From positions 429,389,379 through 429,453,378 of the forward strand of contig CM077676.1 in the NCBI GenBank assembly GCA_039707655.1: 64,000 bases of DNA, given 5' to 3'. Positions 36,106-47,712 of the stretch are shown here, piece after piece. Origin of the DNA: Elymus sibiricus. Lineage: Eukaryota > Streptophyta > Magnoliopsida > Poales > Poaceae. The position numbers were made by a program, and so were the translations under genes. The notes under the pieces are model-generated. The model was not told the origin of the DNA. It saw only the letters and a program-made list of their open reading frames with translations, and ran no database searches. Each line of letters starts with the position of its first letter. Position 1 is the stretch's first letter.

Positions 36106-38302
36106 TGTAGGAGATATGCCCTAGAGGCAATAATAAATGTTATTGATTATCTCCCTGTTCATAATTATGTTTACGTTCCATGCTATAACTGCAATGATTC
36201 TCGAGTCTACAAATAAAACGAGGCTCGGAGGAAGACTCATTTGCACGTGTGGGATAATAAACGGTAAAATGTATTCCTAGTCAAGCCTCTATGACTGGCT
36301 CAAGTATTGCATGATGATCCTGTTTTCCTGATCATGGGCATGGCTATGCCGGCAATTTTGAGGGCACAATTGTTGGTAGAACACTTGTGTTGAATCGACC
36401 CAATATTGATGTTATGCTATGAGATACATTCGTCATAAGTTAATCGTTAATAACACAGGAAGTTAATGTTTGCATAATTCCTTAGACCATGAGAGTATCG
36501 AGTTTCCTCATGCTTGCTTCATGAACTTTGGGGTTTGTTAAACGTCATCCGTAAATGGGTGGCTATTACGGCGGCTTACGGGTTCATGGAAAAGTATGTC
36601 AAGTAACTTGATAGCTCAAGATTGGGATTTGCTCCTCCGACGATGGAGAGATATCTCTGGGCCCTCTCGGTGTTACGGTATCCATCATCGTCTGGCCAGA
36701 CACAGGGTGATTTGATCACAGGGATGCCGGAACACGGGAACGAGAAAAGAGAACAATACCGGCAACGAGGTAACTGGCATAGTGGACAAGGTGTTGATCC
36801 ACGGGGATGCCAACATATCTCACCTCGGGTATTTGTAACATATCGCGAAGCAACAGGAATAGCACACGGCAACTGGAGGTTCACTCGAATATTCATTCGT
36901 GTGGGTATAGGGGTCAATATGGGTGTCCACGGCTCCGATGTTGATCATTGATAGGAAGGGGTTCCGGGTCATGTCTATGCTTCACCTAACCTATAGGGTC
37001 ACACGCTTAAGGGTCATCTATCTGCTGAATACTAGACAAGGAGTCCGAGAGAAAGTCACTGGAAAAGTTTCGGAGACAACGGAAAAGTTCCGAAGAGAAC
37101 ACCGGAAAAGTTTCGGTAAAACCAAAAAGTTGTTTCGGATAAAACCATTGATCCAAAAAGGTTTCGGCAAGCACCGGGAAAGTTTTGGAGGTTGCCAGAT
37201 TGGTCTGGTAATTTCTGGAATTTTTCCGGAGAAAAAACCGAAAAATGTTTTCAGAGCTGCCGGAATTGTTTACCGGGTAAACGAAGATGGTTTTAAATTA
37301 AACCACCATACCGGAAATGTTCCGGAGCGCGTCCAGATAATTTTAGAGGGTGCCGGAAATGTTCTGGGACCTTCCGGAATTTTTCAGAAGAAATAGTTTC
37401 GGAAAACATCTTGTCCCAGCGAGAGGGGACAAGATCCCACGGATCGTGGGGGCTGTTTTTGGGCTGTTTTTGGGGGCGCCCCCTTTAGGGGACAGCCCCC
37501 TTGTGGCTGGACAAAGTGTTGGGGGGCCCCCCCATGGTGGGGGGCAGCCCCCACAAATGGTGGAGAGTGTTGGGAGGAAGGTGGGGCCCCATGGGGGAAC
37601 ACCATGGACAAGGGAACATGTTTTCTCCATGTTTGGTGGGAACATGTTTCCTTGTTTGGTGGGTGCTTGTTTTGTGGGCTGAAATTTCAGCCCCCCCCCT
37701 CACCCCTTCCACCATTATATAAGGAGGTGGAGAGGAGCTCTCCATCCTCACTCCAACTCTCACACACATGGCATGCATGATCTGCCTTTCTTCTCTCCCT
37801 CCCACGAAATAGTTTCGTAGAGCCGAAAGGCTGTCTGGGTTCCGGCAGGAACTAGTTCTGGACGGCGAAGCCCTGCCGGATAGATGACACCGTATGTGTG
37901 CAACTCTGTAGAGAGATCGTAGTTTCGGTCTTAGTTCGAGAGTGCCTCCCGAAGGGCTGTCCGTGTGACCGTCCGAGTTTTGGAGGTCCTCCCGAAGGGC
38001 TGTCCGAGTGACAGTCCGAGTTTCGGAGGTCCTCCCGAAGGGCTGTCCGCGACACCGTCCGGGGGACTGTGCGACCGCCTCCCGGAGGGCTGTCCGCGGG
38101 GCAGATGAGGGTATACATCCTCGCGGTTGGGAGGTTGTAAAATCCTAGCTGCGGGGATCTGCACCGCCGTTCGTCATCGACTCTACTTCCGCTGCGCTAC
38201 GAGTCGGTAACGAAAATGATCAAACCTTGTATGCAGTCTCCATAGTGGTCCTGGGCTGGTGCGTAGGTCGGAAAATTTTATTTTCTACTGCGTTCCCCTA
38301 CA
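36106..38302 (+). repeat. LTR 4 (internal), 2197 bp
   Basis: It shares GTTTACGTTCC near its start with LTR 5 (others GTTTATGTTCC). Private variants include TTAATCGTTAAT, CAACATATCTCACC, CTTCACCTAACC and a changed base just before the TATA box. It has no flanking duplication. Confidence 0.95.
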
Positions 38303-41300
38303 GTGGCATCAAGAGCCGTGCTATGCGTAGATGCAGGTTGCGATCTAGAATACATAGAGATGTATGGGTGTTGCATAATATAATTTTGGAGTAGATGAGA
38401 TCTATTGCTGAAAATTATTTATGCGGGTAGCAGAAGAAGTCTGTTACCCGATGTTCTTGTTGCTTCCCTGAAATTTGCGTTTGCTCAATCTCGAGACAGC
38501 ATGGTGGAATTTCACAAAGTTCTGGCAATCCGCGATCCTGATTGATCAAGGAAGTGCTATCAGTTCTTTGGGTTCCGCCATAGTCAAAAGAAAGATGAAA
38601 TTCGCAGATGAAAGGGCAATGCAGATGTGATCTGCACGGGGGTCACGCGTATGACGAAGTTCAGTATGGGGCTCGAGATTTTATTATCTCGTGTTTCATA
38701 CACCCCGCAATGTTAATCTAGCCACTTGGATTATCATGCTTGATGATGGACGTTGGTAGCTTCGATTTGTTTCGAAACCTTAGAAGCCACGTAAAATAAA
38801 ATTTCGCATGAACCGATTAGAGGCGTTTAACTTGGTTTTGCAGGATGGTTTGCATGTGCATGTGATGTGGTATAGCAGTGTTCATAATAATTTGATTATG
38901 TATGAGATGGCTATATGATGTAAATTGATTTACATGACCTGCGTGTCATGATTCGGCATGATGGCTGGAGCCATATGATTGCACTTTAATGACCTGCGTG
39001 TCAACCTTATGTAATGCACTTATTTTATTAGCTATAGAGATAGCAATATTATCTTGTGCATCGACAAGGTGGTGGCAATCTTCGCGAAGGTGAACACCGA
39101 CGCGAATGCCGGAGACGAAGAAATGAAAGACTTCTCCGTCAGAAAGGGCTATACCATATCATGCTATTATGAATTGCCTGAGATGTTTATCCCTTATGAT
39201 GCACCCTTCTTGATTGCGCAGTAGTCGCTTTTTATTAGGGTGATCTCTCACTGAAATATCAAGTAGTTAGTGTTCTCCCAAGTGTAGCACCGTCACGGCA
39301 CCTAACTTTTCGGGGCATTGCATGATCTCCATGGGTGCGAACGATTAGGGATGTGTGAGGCGGGTGAGTTGAGACCTCGCAGCGAGATCACTTGGTTGTC
39401 TTGACGTTCAGGCATGAAAGTCATGAGCTCGGAACACACGCATCGAAAGATGAACAAGAATCGCATAGAGATGTGATCGGCAAGTTTGCCTACCGATTGA
39501 AGTTCACGCCATGGGTGTTCATCTCGAACCGTGACGTTGAATGGATATGCGGGTCTTGAATCACTCACAATCAATTATGAGAGATATTGATTTGAGTGGG
39601 AGCGCACTATAGAATTAACTTGTTTAATTCTCAGTGCAATTAATTTTGAACACTGTCTAAGTGTGGTTTGCATAATAGTTGTAGAATAATGGCTCGCGTT
39701 TCCACCTTCCCTGTTAAAATTGAATAGCTGTTAAATATCTGGTTAAAACTTTACGGTTGGTAACGTAATGTGAGGATTGTCCTCAAGAGTGCCGAGAAGG
39801 ATTTTGTCCTATCGCATGCTTTTGGTATTCTCCCGCTAATGCTATGGATCATGTGACTCTCGTCCTTCGATCCAAAAGCTAGAATTCCTTTTCAGTCAAA
39901 CACAATATGTTTGCTTCCATGAGACCCGAACTTCGAAAGTTTGGATAGTTATGTGATATTCATGGAATCTGAAAATTATTTTCAGAGACAGACAAAGGCT
40001 AAAAGATATGAGATATCCAAAGCAATGTTTGTTTGCAAACTATTAGTAAAGGAGTTTACTATGCATTAGACTGATAAGAGAGGGATCCAGGAGAACGCCT
40101 GTCATATGATGAAAGGTGAATAAAACAACAACTTAAAGAGAAAGGAAGTGTCCGAAGGGTGTTAGTGAAACTTTCACGCCTAGGAAGTCCGGGGCTATCG
40201 CCACTCTTAAGTTGGGTGCTTCTTCTGAGAGTAGGAGAAATACTGAAAGTGAAACTGTTAGAAGTATAATGGCAAAAGGAAAGAAGACTGGAATATCCAG
40301 CTCATGTATGAATGTCACACAGGTTTTTGATGTATAGAAGGCTGGTAAAAGATATAGTTCTTGGGAATTATGGTTAAACATGTTAATCACTAATTCTTGG
40401 GTATTGTGAGTTAATCACAAAGATACCCGCTCGATTGCATCTTGTTGCAACTCGATGTAAGAACTACTATGGCCTGAAAGACTAGCCAGGAATGAGGTTA
40501 GATACACGCAGGGAACATAGTAAATGTTACTATGCCTTCCATAGGTATATTCCCTATGTATTTACTTTCATAATTCATTTTAGAGTTTCACACTCTAGCC
40601 CTTTGCATAAGGTATCTTGCAAGAAGGTTGTTCATAAGAGAACTTTTAATGTTCGGTGTTATGAATAACATAAGGGCCATACTTTCATTATGAATGAGAC
40701 GTATGTTATGAATATTGATATTAATACATTGCCTCTGTATTTACTTTCATAATTCATTTAGAGTTTCATACACTCTAGCCCTTTGCATAAGGTATTTTGC
40801 AAGAAGGTTATTCATAAGAGAACTTTTGATGTTCGGTGTTATGAATAACATGAAGGGCCATGCTTCCATACAGGATGGGATGTATGCTATGAATATTGAT
40901 GGTAATATGATACATGCATAACACTGACGCTAAATGTCGCAAGACTAAAAGAATACCACACAAGTGTGGCACTGCATTTGGTCACATTGGAGAAACCCGC
41001 ATGGAAAACTCCATTATGATGGATTTTTGAAGTCATTTGATTTTGAATCATCTGACACTTGCAACTTTCCTCTGAAAAGTGAAGTGACTGAAATACCGTT
41101 CACAGGCCATACGGAACGAGCAAAGAACATATTGGTGATCATACATTATGATGTGTGAAAGTCCAACAAATGTTGTTGCAAGTAGTGGATTTATCTATCT
41201 TCAGAAATGACTCAAGTAGATATATGGATATTTACTTGTTGAGACGTAAGTCTGGATCTTTTGAATTCATTCATAAGGTTTTCAAAATTGAAGTAGAAGT

Positions 41301-43619
41301 TGTTGTAACAAGAAAATTATGTTTCTACAATTCGATTGCAGAAAGGAATATTTGAGTTACAAGTTTAGCGAATGTCTGATGAGTTATGAAAGGGGTTTCA
41401 TAACTTGCTCCTCCCGGAACACCATTGCAAGTGAAAAGTCCGTGAAGATGTAATCGAACCATTTATGACATGGTAAGATCAAAGATGACATAAATAAATT
41501 TGCCATTATCCCTTTTAAAGTGATGCTTTAGAGACTGCGGCTTTTCCACTGAAAAGAGCTCCATCGGGTCTGTTGAAATGACGCCATGGTATGGTACGCC
41601 CAACCATGTTATATCTTTTCTTAACATTTGGAATATGGGGCTTGTGTAAAAGGTTACAAACCTATTCCAAATCAGACAAGTGCTACTTTGTAGGTTATCC
41701 CAAGTCATTGGGTATTCCTCCACCACTATACCTAGGCAAATAGGTTTTGCCACAAAGAACGGTATGCTTTTTGAAGAAAGTGGTTCTTTCAAAAAGGTGA
41801 GTGGGAGAACAGTGCAACTCGACAAGATAAACAGTATCTTCGTCATCAGATCAAAGGAAAGAGACCTTGGAAGTAATTCCGGAGTTTCCTACTGCGACTG
41901 ATACGGAAGTCTCTACAATAAAATGTATGGACTTCGGTCGAACTTGCAGCTGAACCACGTAGGCAAAGCTCGTGCAAACCTATCAGGTGCGCAAACGAGA
42001 TATTGTTGTTAGACAACAGTATACCTACGATACACAAGGAAGCGATGATGGGCCCTGACTCCGGAATTGGCTAAATGCCAATACAATCTGAGATAGTTTC
42101 CATATCAATGTTTCAAGATTAAAATCTTGATACACCTTTCGGAAGGCTTAGAGTCTAACGAATATTTATGGAACTAAAAACTTATACGGATAAAAATGTT
42201 TTATCCATAAAGCTCGACTTGTTGCAAAAACAAGTTCAAAGAGTTGACTACGATGAGATTGTCTCACCGTAGCGATGCTTGAAGTCGGTTCGGGTTGAAC
42301 TAGCAATTAATACATATTTCAATCATGAGATATGAAACATGGATGACAAAAGGATTTCCATCTGATGGGAATGAAACCTAGGACTTGTATGTGATACAGT
42401 CCAAAGTAATTTGTCGATCCAGAGGATGCTAGTAAGTATGCAAACTTCAGAGTTCCAGCGATGGACAGAAGAGAGCAAAGTGGAGTTGGAATCTTCGTTT
42501 TTTGATGGAATGGTCAAAGGGGTTTTGACTTCATCAAATGGGTATCGAAGATGCTTGTGATTCAAGAAAGTAAGTGGGAGCATAATAATATTTCTAAAAA
42601 CCGTGTGTACTTGACACATTGTTAATTGGAAATAAATTTCTTGACACGAATTAGGACTTCATTTGAAAATAGTTTTTCGATGAAGTGCTTAGGCTAAATA
42701 GCCTCAATATTAGGCATGATGATCTATGGAAATAGATTTACCTAATGGGGCTAAGCAATGAATACAAATTGACAAGATGCTAAAACCTTTTAGCATTGAA
42801 AAACCGTCAAGGAGTAATTCTTGCCGAAGTCACATGGAAAGAGTTTTATGCAAGACTTGGTGTCCCAAAACACTGATGAGCAAAATACATGATGGTGATT
42901 CCACACACTCTTGTGTTTGGATTAATCATGTATTCCATGGTATGTAAAAACAACCAGATATGTCCAATACTCCAAAGTTGTTGCGAGTATAGATACCACA
43001 GTGATCAAAGTACTGATCATGGGACAACAGTGAAAGATGTCATTGAGTACTAGAGTAGTGCTGATGACATGTTTTCTCGCAAGCAGAGATTATGAAGTGC
43101 TCGTTGTAAGTAATTACATCGATACAGTCTTCATTAATGCTCCATGCGATTTTCGATTTAGGTTAAGGGTTTTGTGTAATACACAATATGGTGGCACGGT
43201 AGTTGGAAATTGTTCCAAACAAGATACTGTGGCAAATTCTATAACAAAGGCTAAGTATGTTGACGCTTAAGAAGCGACAAAGAAGTTGTTGAATCATATA
43301 GTTCATTCATGAACTTAGTATGGTTCCAAGATGGCTTTGGTCTATGGGACACTATTGTAGATAGTTGCTCCATAGCTCAGTCTGAGAAATCAGGTTTCGA
43401 CCATGATTCACACATATGAAAAGCCAAGTCCACACAAAATATGAATTTTGTGAAAGCGTGAAAACGCGAGGATATGCAAAGTTACACACGGAGCTGAAGT
43501 TGTCAGATCCGTTGGACATCAGGCTATACCACATGCGAAGCATATTTTACACCAGTATGCCATAGGTGTAAAGTGCATTAGCATTGACTAGATTATTGAC
43601 TCTAGTGCAAGTGGGAGTC
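38303..43619 (+). pseudogene. Internal domain 4: decayed Copia gag-pol
   Basis: It has the same layout of broken GAG-pre-integrase, integrase, RT and RNase H pieces. At several sites it agrees with domain 1 rather than 2 and 3 (GAGCAAAGAAC, ATCTTCAGAAATG, TTTGTAGGTTATCC). Private variants include CATACGGAACG near 41110 and GCTTTTCCACTG near 41540. Confidence 0.85.
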
Positions 43620-45817
43620 TGTAGGAGATATGCCCTAGAGGCAATAATAAATGTTATTGATTATCTCCCTGTTCATAATTATGTTTACGTTCCATGCTAT
43701 AACTGCAATGATTCTCGAGTCTACAAATAAAACGAGGCTCGGAGGAAGACTCATTTGCACGTGTGGGATAATAAACGGTAAAATGTATTCCTAGTCAAGC
43801 CTCTATGACTGGCTCAAGTATTGCATGATGATCCTGTTTTCCTGATCATGGGCATGGCTATGCCGGCAATTTTGAGGGCACAATTGTTGGTAGAACACTT
43901 GTGTTGAATCGACCCAATATTGATGTTATGCTATGAGATACATTCGTCATAAGTTAATGGTTAATAACACAGGAAGTTAATGTTTGCATAATTCCTTAGA
44001 CCATGGGAGTATCGAGTTTCCTCATGCTTGCTTCATGAACTTTGGGGTTTGTTAAACGTCATCCGTAAATGGGTGGCTATTACGGCGGCTTACGGATTCA
44101 TGGAAAAGTATGTCAAGTAACTTGATAGCTCAAGATTGGGATTTGCTCCTCCGACGATGGAGAGATATCTCTGGGCCCTCTCGGTGTTACGGTATCCATC
44201 ATCGTCTGGCTAGACACAGGGTGATTTGATCACAGGGATGCCGGAACACGGGAACGAGAAAAGAGAACAATACCGGCAACGAGGTAATTGGCATAGTGGA
44301 CAAGGTGTTGATCCACGGGGATGCCAACATGTCTCACCTCGGGTATTTGTAACATATCGCGAAGCAACAGGAATAGCACACGGCAACTGGAGGTTCACCC
44401 GAATATTCATTCGTGTGGGTATAGGGGTCAATATGGGTGTCCACGGCTCCGATGTTGATCATTGATCGGAAGGGGTTCCGTGTCATGTCTATGCTTCACC
44501 GAACCTATAGGGTCACACGCTTAAGGGTCATCTATCTGCTGAATACTAGACAAGGAGTCCGAGAGAAAGTCACTGGAAAAGTTTCGGAGACAACGGAAAA
44601 GTTCCGGAGAGAACACCGGAAAAGTTTCGGTAAAACCGAAAAGTTGTTTTGGATAAAACCATTGATCCAAAAAGGTTTTGGCAAGCACTGGGAAAGTTTT
44701 GGAGGTTGCCAGATTGGTCTGGTAATTTCTGGAATTTTTCCGGAGAAAAAACCGAAAAAGGTTTTCGGAGCTGCCGGAATTGTTTACCGGGTAAACGAAG
44801 ATGGTTTTAAATTAAACCACCATACCGGAAATGTTCCGGAGCACGTCCAGATAATTTTAGAGGGTGCCGGAAATGTTCTGGGACCTTCCGGAATTTTTCA
44901 GAAGAAATAGTTTCGGAAAACATCTTGTCCCAGCGAGAGGGGACAAGATCCCACGGATCGTGGGGGCTGTTTTTAGGCTGTTTTTGGGGGCGCCCCCTTT
45001 AGGGGACAGCCCCCTTGTGGCTGGACAAAGTGTTGGGGGGGCCCCCCATGGTGGGGGGCAGCCCCCACAAATGGTGGAGAGTGTTGGGAGGAAGGTGGGG
45101 CCCCATGGGGGAACACCATGGACAAGGGAACATGTTTTCTCCATGTTTGGTGGGAACATGTTTCCTTGTTTGGTGGGTGCTTGTTTTGTGGGCTGAAATT
45201 TCAGCCCCCCCCCCTCACCCCTTCCACCACTATATAAGGAGGTGGAGAGGAGCTCTCCATCCTCACTCCAACTCTCACACACATGGCATGCATGATCTGC
45301 CTTTCTTCTCTCCCTCCCACGAAATAGTTTCGTAGAGCCGAAAGGCTGTCTGGGTTCCGGCAGGAACTAGTTCTGGACGGCGAAGCCCTGCCGGATAGAT
45401 GACACTGTATGTGTGCAACTCTGTAGAGAGATTGTAGTTTCGGTCTTAGTTCGAGAGTGCCTCCCGAAGGGCTGTCCGTGTGACCGTCCGAGTTTTGGAG
45501 GTCCTCCCGAAGGGCTGTCCGAGTGACAGTCCGAGTTTCGGAGGTCCTCCCGAAGGGTTGTCCGCGACACCGTCCGGGGGACTGTGCGACCGCCTCCCGG
45601 AGGGCTGTCCGCGGGGCAGATGAGGGTATACATCCTCGCGGTTGGGAGGTTGTAAAATCCTAGCTGCGGGGATCTGCACCGCCGTTCGTCATCGACTCTA
45701 CTTCCGCTGCGCTACGAGTCGGTAACGAAAATGATCAAACCTTGTATGCAGTCTCCATAGTGGTCCTGGGCTGGTGCGTAGGTCGGAAAATTTTATTTTC
45801 TACTGCGTTCCCCTACA
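43620..45817 (+). repeat. LTR 5 (outermost right), 2198 bp
   Basis: It ends CCCCTACA and is followed directly by GATGA and CACTA sequence. It has many private changes (for example GACCATGGGAGT, CTTACGGATTC, TCTGGCTAGAC, GGTAATTGG, GTTGTTTTGGAT). It shares GATCGG with LTR 1 and GTTTACGTTCC with LTR 4. Confidence 0.95.
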
Positions 45818-45822
45818 GATGA
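45818..45822. repeat. Right target-site duplication GATGA
   Basis: Identical to 13559-13563. It marks the outer right end of the Copia array and the return to CACTA sequence. Confidence 0.9.
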
Positions 45823-46449
45823 TGTCAGGGATGTTACATTGTATATATGTAGTAGCGTCGGATAGATTTACGAAAACTAGTTGTTCGACCAAGCACGGAG
45901 AAAGAGAGGTCACTTCTCTCTGTATATGTTCATGACGATCATGTGTAATTAATGGTTTCCTTCATTTGCTTACTAGCTAGCGTCGAGTTCTCTCTATATG
46001 TAGTAGCTAGCGTCGACCAAGCACGGAGAAAGAGAGGTCACTTCTCTCTATTAGCTAGCTAACACCATATGAAACCCCTAAACCTTCCAAAACCCCTAAC
46101 CCCCCCCCCTTCAAAAAAAAACAAAAACCCCAGCGCCTGCGAGCTGCTGACGCGTGGCTGCCTTTTGGTCCCAGTTGGTGTTACCAACCGGGACTAAAGG
46201 TCCTCCTGCCTGAGTGCTGCGCAGCGGCCACGTGGAGACCCTTTAGTCCCGGTTGGTGTTACCAACCGGGACTAAAGGTCCTCCTGCCTGGGCGCCCCAC
46301 AGCGGCCACGTGGAGCACCTTTGGTCCCGGTTCGTAGGCCAACCGGGACTAAAGGTTTTAGGCATTAGTCCCGATCGTTTTGTCCCGGTTCCAGAACCGG
46401 GACTAAAGGCCCTCTGGAACCGGGACTAAAGGCCCTTTTTCTACTAGTG
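45823..46449 (+). repeat. CACTA 3' subterminal region and terminus
   Basis: Downstream of the CACTA stop codon this non-coding stretch has a 35-bp direct repeat (GACCAAGCACGGAGAAAGAG..., at about 45888 and 46015) and a C-rich tract near 46098. It then holds several inverted units in which CCCGGTTGG and CCAACCGGG face each other (46165-46200, 46240-46278, 46320-46350, 46383-46432). Such subterminal repeats are the transposase-binding regions of CACTA elements. The final bases CTACTAGTG are the terminus. Confidence 0.85.
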
Positions 46450-46803
46450 GAAGCCTCTAGTGAAAACTATGGCCCCCGGGTCTACGTTTATCATATATTA
46501 AAAATCCTAAAAATACCTTGCTGCACTTTTTCTTTATTTATTTTATTTTGTATTGTAGTTTAATCTATCTATCTATCACCATACAATTTAATCTTGTAAT
46601 TTACTGCCGAGGGATTGACAACCCCTTGTTTGTGTTGGGTGCAAGGATTTGTTGTTTTGTGTGCAGGTACTGCAAACGAGGTGTTGCGTGATTCTCCTAC
46701 TGGATTGATAACCTTGGTTTCATAACTGAGGGAAATACTTATCTATACTGTACTGCATCTCCCTTCCTCTTCAGGGAATTACCAACGCAGCTCACAAGTA
46801 GCG
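46450..46803 (+). repeat. Gypsy LTR fragment (3' part), + orientation
   Basis: The run from AAGCCTCTAGTGAAAACT through GGGATTGACAACCCC, TACTGGATTGATAACC and ACTGAGGGAAATACTTATC to CAACGCAGCTCACAAGTAGC resembles the end of a widespread Triticeae Gypsy LTR. It begins exactly at the CACTA terminus, so the CACTA probably inserted in it. It stops against a gag sequence on the opposite strand without a primer-binding site. Confidence 0.6.
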
Positions 46804-46804
46804 G

Positions 46805-47606
46805 AGATCAACATGAGTAGCAAGTGATTCACAAAAAGAGGCTACTATCTCAGAGTCAAGTCCATATTTAGTGCTAAACTTATGAAAAGCATCGGTATCC
46901 ATAAAAGATTTAACACAATCAAACTCAAGTGTTATACCTGACTCATTACCTTTGTCGAGTTCCCAATCTTCAGAGTTGCGTTTAATTCTTTCCAGAAGAT
47001 CCCATCTGAATTCAATAGTTTTCTTCATAAAGGAGCCAGTCGAAGAAGAATCGAGCATGGTTTGATCATCATGAGAAAGCCGAGCATAAAAATTTTGTAA
47101 GATAATTTTCCTTGAGAGCTCATGATTGGGGCATGTGTACATCATGTACTTAAGCCTCCCCCAAGCTTGAGCGATGCTTTCTCCTTCACGAGGCCAAAAA
47201 TTATATATATAATTCCGATCACGATAAACCAGATGCATAGGAGAAAACTTTTGATAAAATTCCAATTTCAATCGATTCCAATCCTACGTTCCAATATCAT
47301 AACATAGCCTATACCATGTCAATGCCTTTCCCTTCAAAGATAAAGGGAATACTTTCTTCTTAACTCCATCTCCGGATAACCTGCAAGCTTAAACAATTCA
47401 CAAATTTTATCCACATAGATTAAGTGCATATCAGGATGTATTGTTCCATCTCCTGCATAAGGATTAGCTAGCAGTTTCTCTATCATACCCAAAGGAATCT
47501 CATAATAAATATTTTCAGTAGGTACAGTAGGTTGAGGGGTAACTATTTGTGCTTCTGGTCGAGGTGAAGATACCCCGAACAAACCTCTCAAAGGATTACT
47601 TTCCAT
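46805..47606 (-). pseudogene. Gypsy (Athila-like) gag remnant
   Basis: Read on the minus strand from an ATG at 47606, the N-terminal part carries M-I-E-K-L-L-A-N-P-Y-A-G-D-G. After a frameshift near 47360 it continues F-P-L-S-L-K-G-K-A-L-T-W, meets a TAG at about 47287, then reads F-W-P-R-E-G-E-S-I-A-Q-A-W-G-R and C-P-N-H-E-L. These are the core motifs of plant Gypsy gag (retrotransposon gag family), which forms the capsid-like particle. The frame ends at 46792, where the opposite-strand LTR fragment starts. No protease or pol follows. Confidence 0.85.
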
Positions 47607-47685
47607 AGTGACAATTGACAATAAATTTCAGCACGTAATATAAATGTTTCCTTACCAAATTTCACTCACCAAAGGCGCTTCACTG

Positions 47686-47701
47686 CCCGGCAACAGCGCC
47701 A
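47686..47701 (-). promoter_or_regulatory. Gypsy primer-binding site
   Basis: The minus strand reads TGGCGCTGTTGCCGGG, one base from the TGGCGCCGTTGCCGGG primer-binding site common in Athila-like grass Gypsy elements. It lies 12 bases inside the LTR end at 47713. Confidence 0.8.
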
Positions 47702-47712
47702 GAAAAGAGTCT

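Larger units (their letters stand above)
13564..45817 (+). mobile_element. Multimeric Copia LTR retrotransposon: five LTRs, four internal domains
   Basis: LTRs start at 13564, 21077, 28592, 36106 and 43620 and each ends in CCCCTACA. Internal domains of 5316-5317 bp fill the gaps, giving periods of 7513, 7515, 7514 and 7514 bp. Only the outermost LTRs are flanked by GATGA, so the array behaves as one integration. Each internal domain has a PBS-like TGGCATCAAGAGCC one base after its 5' LTR and a purine tract AAGTGGGAGTC before the next. The LTR start, the PBS and the order integrase then RT then RNase H identify Copia of the BARE/Angela/WIS group. The coding region is decayed in every unit, so multiplication did not need its own proteins. 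Unequal LTR-LTR exchange or insertion of a circular/concatemeric intermediate could produce this form. Confidence 0.92.
1..46449 (+). mobile_element. CACTA (En/Spm) DNA transposon, 5' end outside window, with nested insertions
   Basis: The 3' terminus at 46441-46449 reads CTACTAGTG, the inverse of the CACTAGTAG terminal motif of grass CACTA elements. It is preceded by inverted subterminal arms (CCCGGTTGG / CCAACCGGG). The gene in 2-3264 and 13265-13560 has the protein style of Triticeae CACTA elements: lysine-rich coiled segments, a proline-rich linker and a Ulp1-like protease end. The element is interrupted twice, by an organelle-like block (about 3386-13262) and by a Copia array with its own GATGA duplication (13564-45817). 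Removing both restores one continuous CACTA: gene, stop codon, 3' arm, terminus. The 5' terminus and 3-bp target duplication cannot be verified because the left end is off the window. Confidence 0.85.

Noticed and set aside
13564..45817. Array as an assembly artefact
   Set aside because: Each LTR and internal domain has private substitutions and small indels, and the outer duplication is perfect, so simple computational duplication is unlikely. Long reads would still be decisive.
46078..46112. CCCCTAAACC / CCCCTAACCCC tract resembling plant telomere repeat
   Set aside because: Only two or three irregular units inside the CACTA 3' arm, and not the CCCTAAA heptamer array.
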